Assembly (NCBI GenBank): GCA_045636145.1
Contig: JAZTWV010000022.1
Location: 1 to 5,947, forward strand
Length of the DNA stretch: 5,947 bases
Source of the DNA: Flemingiibacterium sp045636145
GTDB taxonomy: Bacteria; Bacillota; Clostridia; Oscillospirales; CAG-272
Reading direction: 5' to 3'
In this document: one piece after another, positions 5,258 through 5,947 of the stretch
How positions within the stretch are numbered: position 1 is the first letter of the stretch
How the letters are laid out: each line of letters begins with the position of its first letter
Translations under genes and position numbers: made by a program
Notes under the pieces: model-generated
What the model was told of the DNA's origin: nothing
What the model saw: only the letters and a program-made list of their open reading frames with translations
Databases searched by the model: none

Positions 5258-5311
5258 GCTTTGGCATAAAGTCGTATTGTCATAATTTTATAACTTTTTT
5301 TACAAAACCTA
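5258..5311 (+). other. AT-rich gap after the peptidoglycan-binding gene, no strong terminator
   Basis: A weak CTTT/AAAG pairing stands just after the stop codon, and a run of seven T residues lies at 5295-5301. There is no GC-rich stem before the T-run, so termination here is uncertain and read-through into the oxidoreductase leader is possible. Confidence 0.4.
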
Positions 5312-5340
5312 TTGCATTCCTCCGCTCAATGCTTTATAAT
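5312..5340 (+). promoter_or_regulatory. Sigma-A promoter of the oxidoreductase gene
   Basis: TTGCAT (5312-5317), a 17-bp spacer and TATAAT (5335-5340). The -10 is perfect and the -35 keeps TTG. Transcription would begin near 5347, leaving a leader of about 100 nt before the ATG at 5450. This marks the oxidoreductase as a new transcription unit, separate from the spore genes. Confidence 0.8.
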
Positions 5341-5346
5341 AGAGTT

Positions 5347-5436
5347 GTGAATGGCGAAACGGCGTTCTGTATACCGTTGCGACGTAGGTTCGCGAAGGGC
5401 AGGGCGCGGCAGTCATATCGCAATTTATATTATTTT
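5347..5436 (+). other. GC-rich, possibly structured 5' leader of the oxidoreductase mRNA
   Basis: CGAAACGG (5355-5362) can pair with CCGTTGCG (5374-5381) at seven of eight positions. TTGCGA (5378-5383) can instead pair perfectly with TCGCAA (5418-5423), and these two pairings exclude each other because they share 5378-5381. A palindrome TTCGCGAA lies at 5389-5396. The leader is clearly richer in G and C than the promoter before it and the ribosome-site region after it. I do not recognise a known riboswitch class, and no terminator stem with a T-run is seen. Confidence 0.4.
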
Positions 5437-5449
5437 GGAGGAATTAAAA

Positions 5450-5947
5450 ATGGCAGACGAAGTACTTAGCCAATTCCAACAGGCAAAAGCAGAAGCAGCT
5501 ATCGACACCACCAAGAAGCTTAAGGTTGGTATCATCGGTACAGGCTGGATCGCAGAAGCTCACATCCGTGAGTACAATGAGATGCCCGACGTTGAGGTAG
5601 TTGCAATGGCAGACCTCATTCCCGGCAAGGCAGAAAAGTTCAAGGAAACATGGAATGTTCCCGGAAATGTTCGTTTCTACCCCAGCCACAAGGAAATGCT
5701 CGACAATGAGGAGCTTGATGCAGTAAGCATCTGTACCTACAATGCAACTCACGCAGAGTGCACCATTTATGCTCTTGAAAAGGGCGTAAACGTTCTGCTC
5801 GAGAAGCCTATGACTGTAACTCTTGAAGAGGCTGCAGAGATCGTTAAGGCTGAAAAGAAGAGCGGCAAGATCGTTTCTGTCGGCTTCCAGCCCAGACTCG
5901 TCGCTAACATGCAGATGATCAAGAAGATCGTTGAATCCGGTGAGCTC
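5450..5947 (+). CDS. Gfo/Idh/MocA-family NAD(P)-dependent oxidoreductase, N-terminal part (cut by window edge)
   Basis: The first 166 codons are present and the frame is open to the edge; the family is usually 330-400 residues. The protein starts with a charged 24-residue extension, then a Rossmann fold: KVGIIGTGWIAEAHI (25-39) with the dinucleotide-binding GTGWIA, an acidic residue at the end of beta-2 (AMADL, Asp55), YNATHAE (97-103), and the family catalytic lysine in LLEKPM (Lys119). GFQPR (145-149) starts the second half. These enzymes oxidise or reduce sugars, inositols and related polyols in the cytosol; the substrate cannot be told from this part. GGAGGA (5437-5442) stands 7 nt before the start. 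Lysine is coded AAG in 15 of 16 cases, unlike the AAA-rich genes before it, which suggests high expression. Confidence 0.92.
   Translation, partial: MADEVLSQFQQAKAEAAIDTTKKLKVGIIGTGWIAEAHIREYNEMPDVEVVAMADLIPGKAEKFKETWNVPGNVRFYPSHKEMLDNEELDAVSICTYNATHAECTIYALEKGVNVLLEKPMTVTLEEAAEIVKAEKKSGKIVSVGFQPRLVANMQMIKKIVESGEL

Overview
The window reads as a chromosomal piece of an endospore-forming, gut-type clostridial Firmicute. The evidence is a clear SpoIIR, a SleC-type cortex hydrolase, Firmicute-style Shine-Dalgarno sites and near-consensus sigma-A promoters. An Oscillospiraceae/Ruminococcus-like host is my best guess from protein style, but the window alone does not prove it.

Layout. (1) Bases 1-236 hold the 3' end of an IS200/IS605-type Y1 transposase gene (+ strand) and its hairpin-rich right flank. 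(2) Bases 237-1084 hold a two-gene minus-strand unit: a four-helix membrane protein, then a small cytidine-deaminase-family enzyme. The unit ends in a strong terminator at 209-232, which may also be the right-end hairpin of the IS. (3) Bases 1105-1175 are a compact divergent promoter region. Two sigma-A promoters with extended -10 boxes stand back to back, and their -35 boxes form a perfect inverted repeat. (4) Bases 1215-1898 encode a YczE/DUF6198-type membrane protein. (5) Bases 1997-2620 encode SpoIIR, closely preceded by a long stem-loop and followed by a strong terminator. (6) Bases 2770-5257 are a three-gene cortex-hydrolysis-like group: a small beta-sandwich protein resembling the N-terminal part of SleC, a SpoIID-domain lytic transglycosylase with three peptidoglycan-binding repeats, and a non-catalytic protein made of two more such repeats. 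(7) From 5312 to the edge there is a sigma-A promoter, a roughly 100-nt structured leader and the first 166 codons of a Gfo/Idh/MocA-family NAD(P)-dependent oxidoreductase.

How it fits together. SpoIIR is the forespore signal that triggers pro-sigma-E processing in the mother cell. In known spore formers, cortex-lytic proteins such as SleC are made in the mother cell and act at germination, so the middle of the window is a sporulation/germination neighbourhood. Its most unusual point is the apparent split of a SleC-like architecture into separate genes, joined by a spacer with a 17-bp stem-loop, plus a stand-alone binding-repeat protein. No Csp-type activating protease is visible. The flanking deaminase, membrane proteins and oxidoreductase look like ordinary metabolic genes. 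I do not see a CRISPR array, a tRNA or an rRNA.
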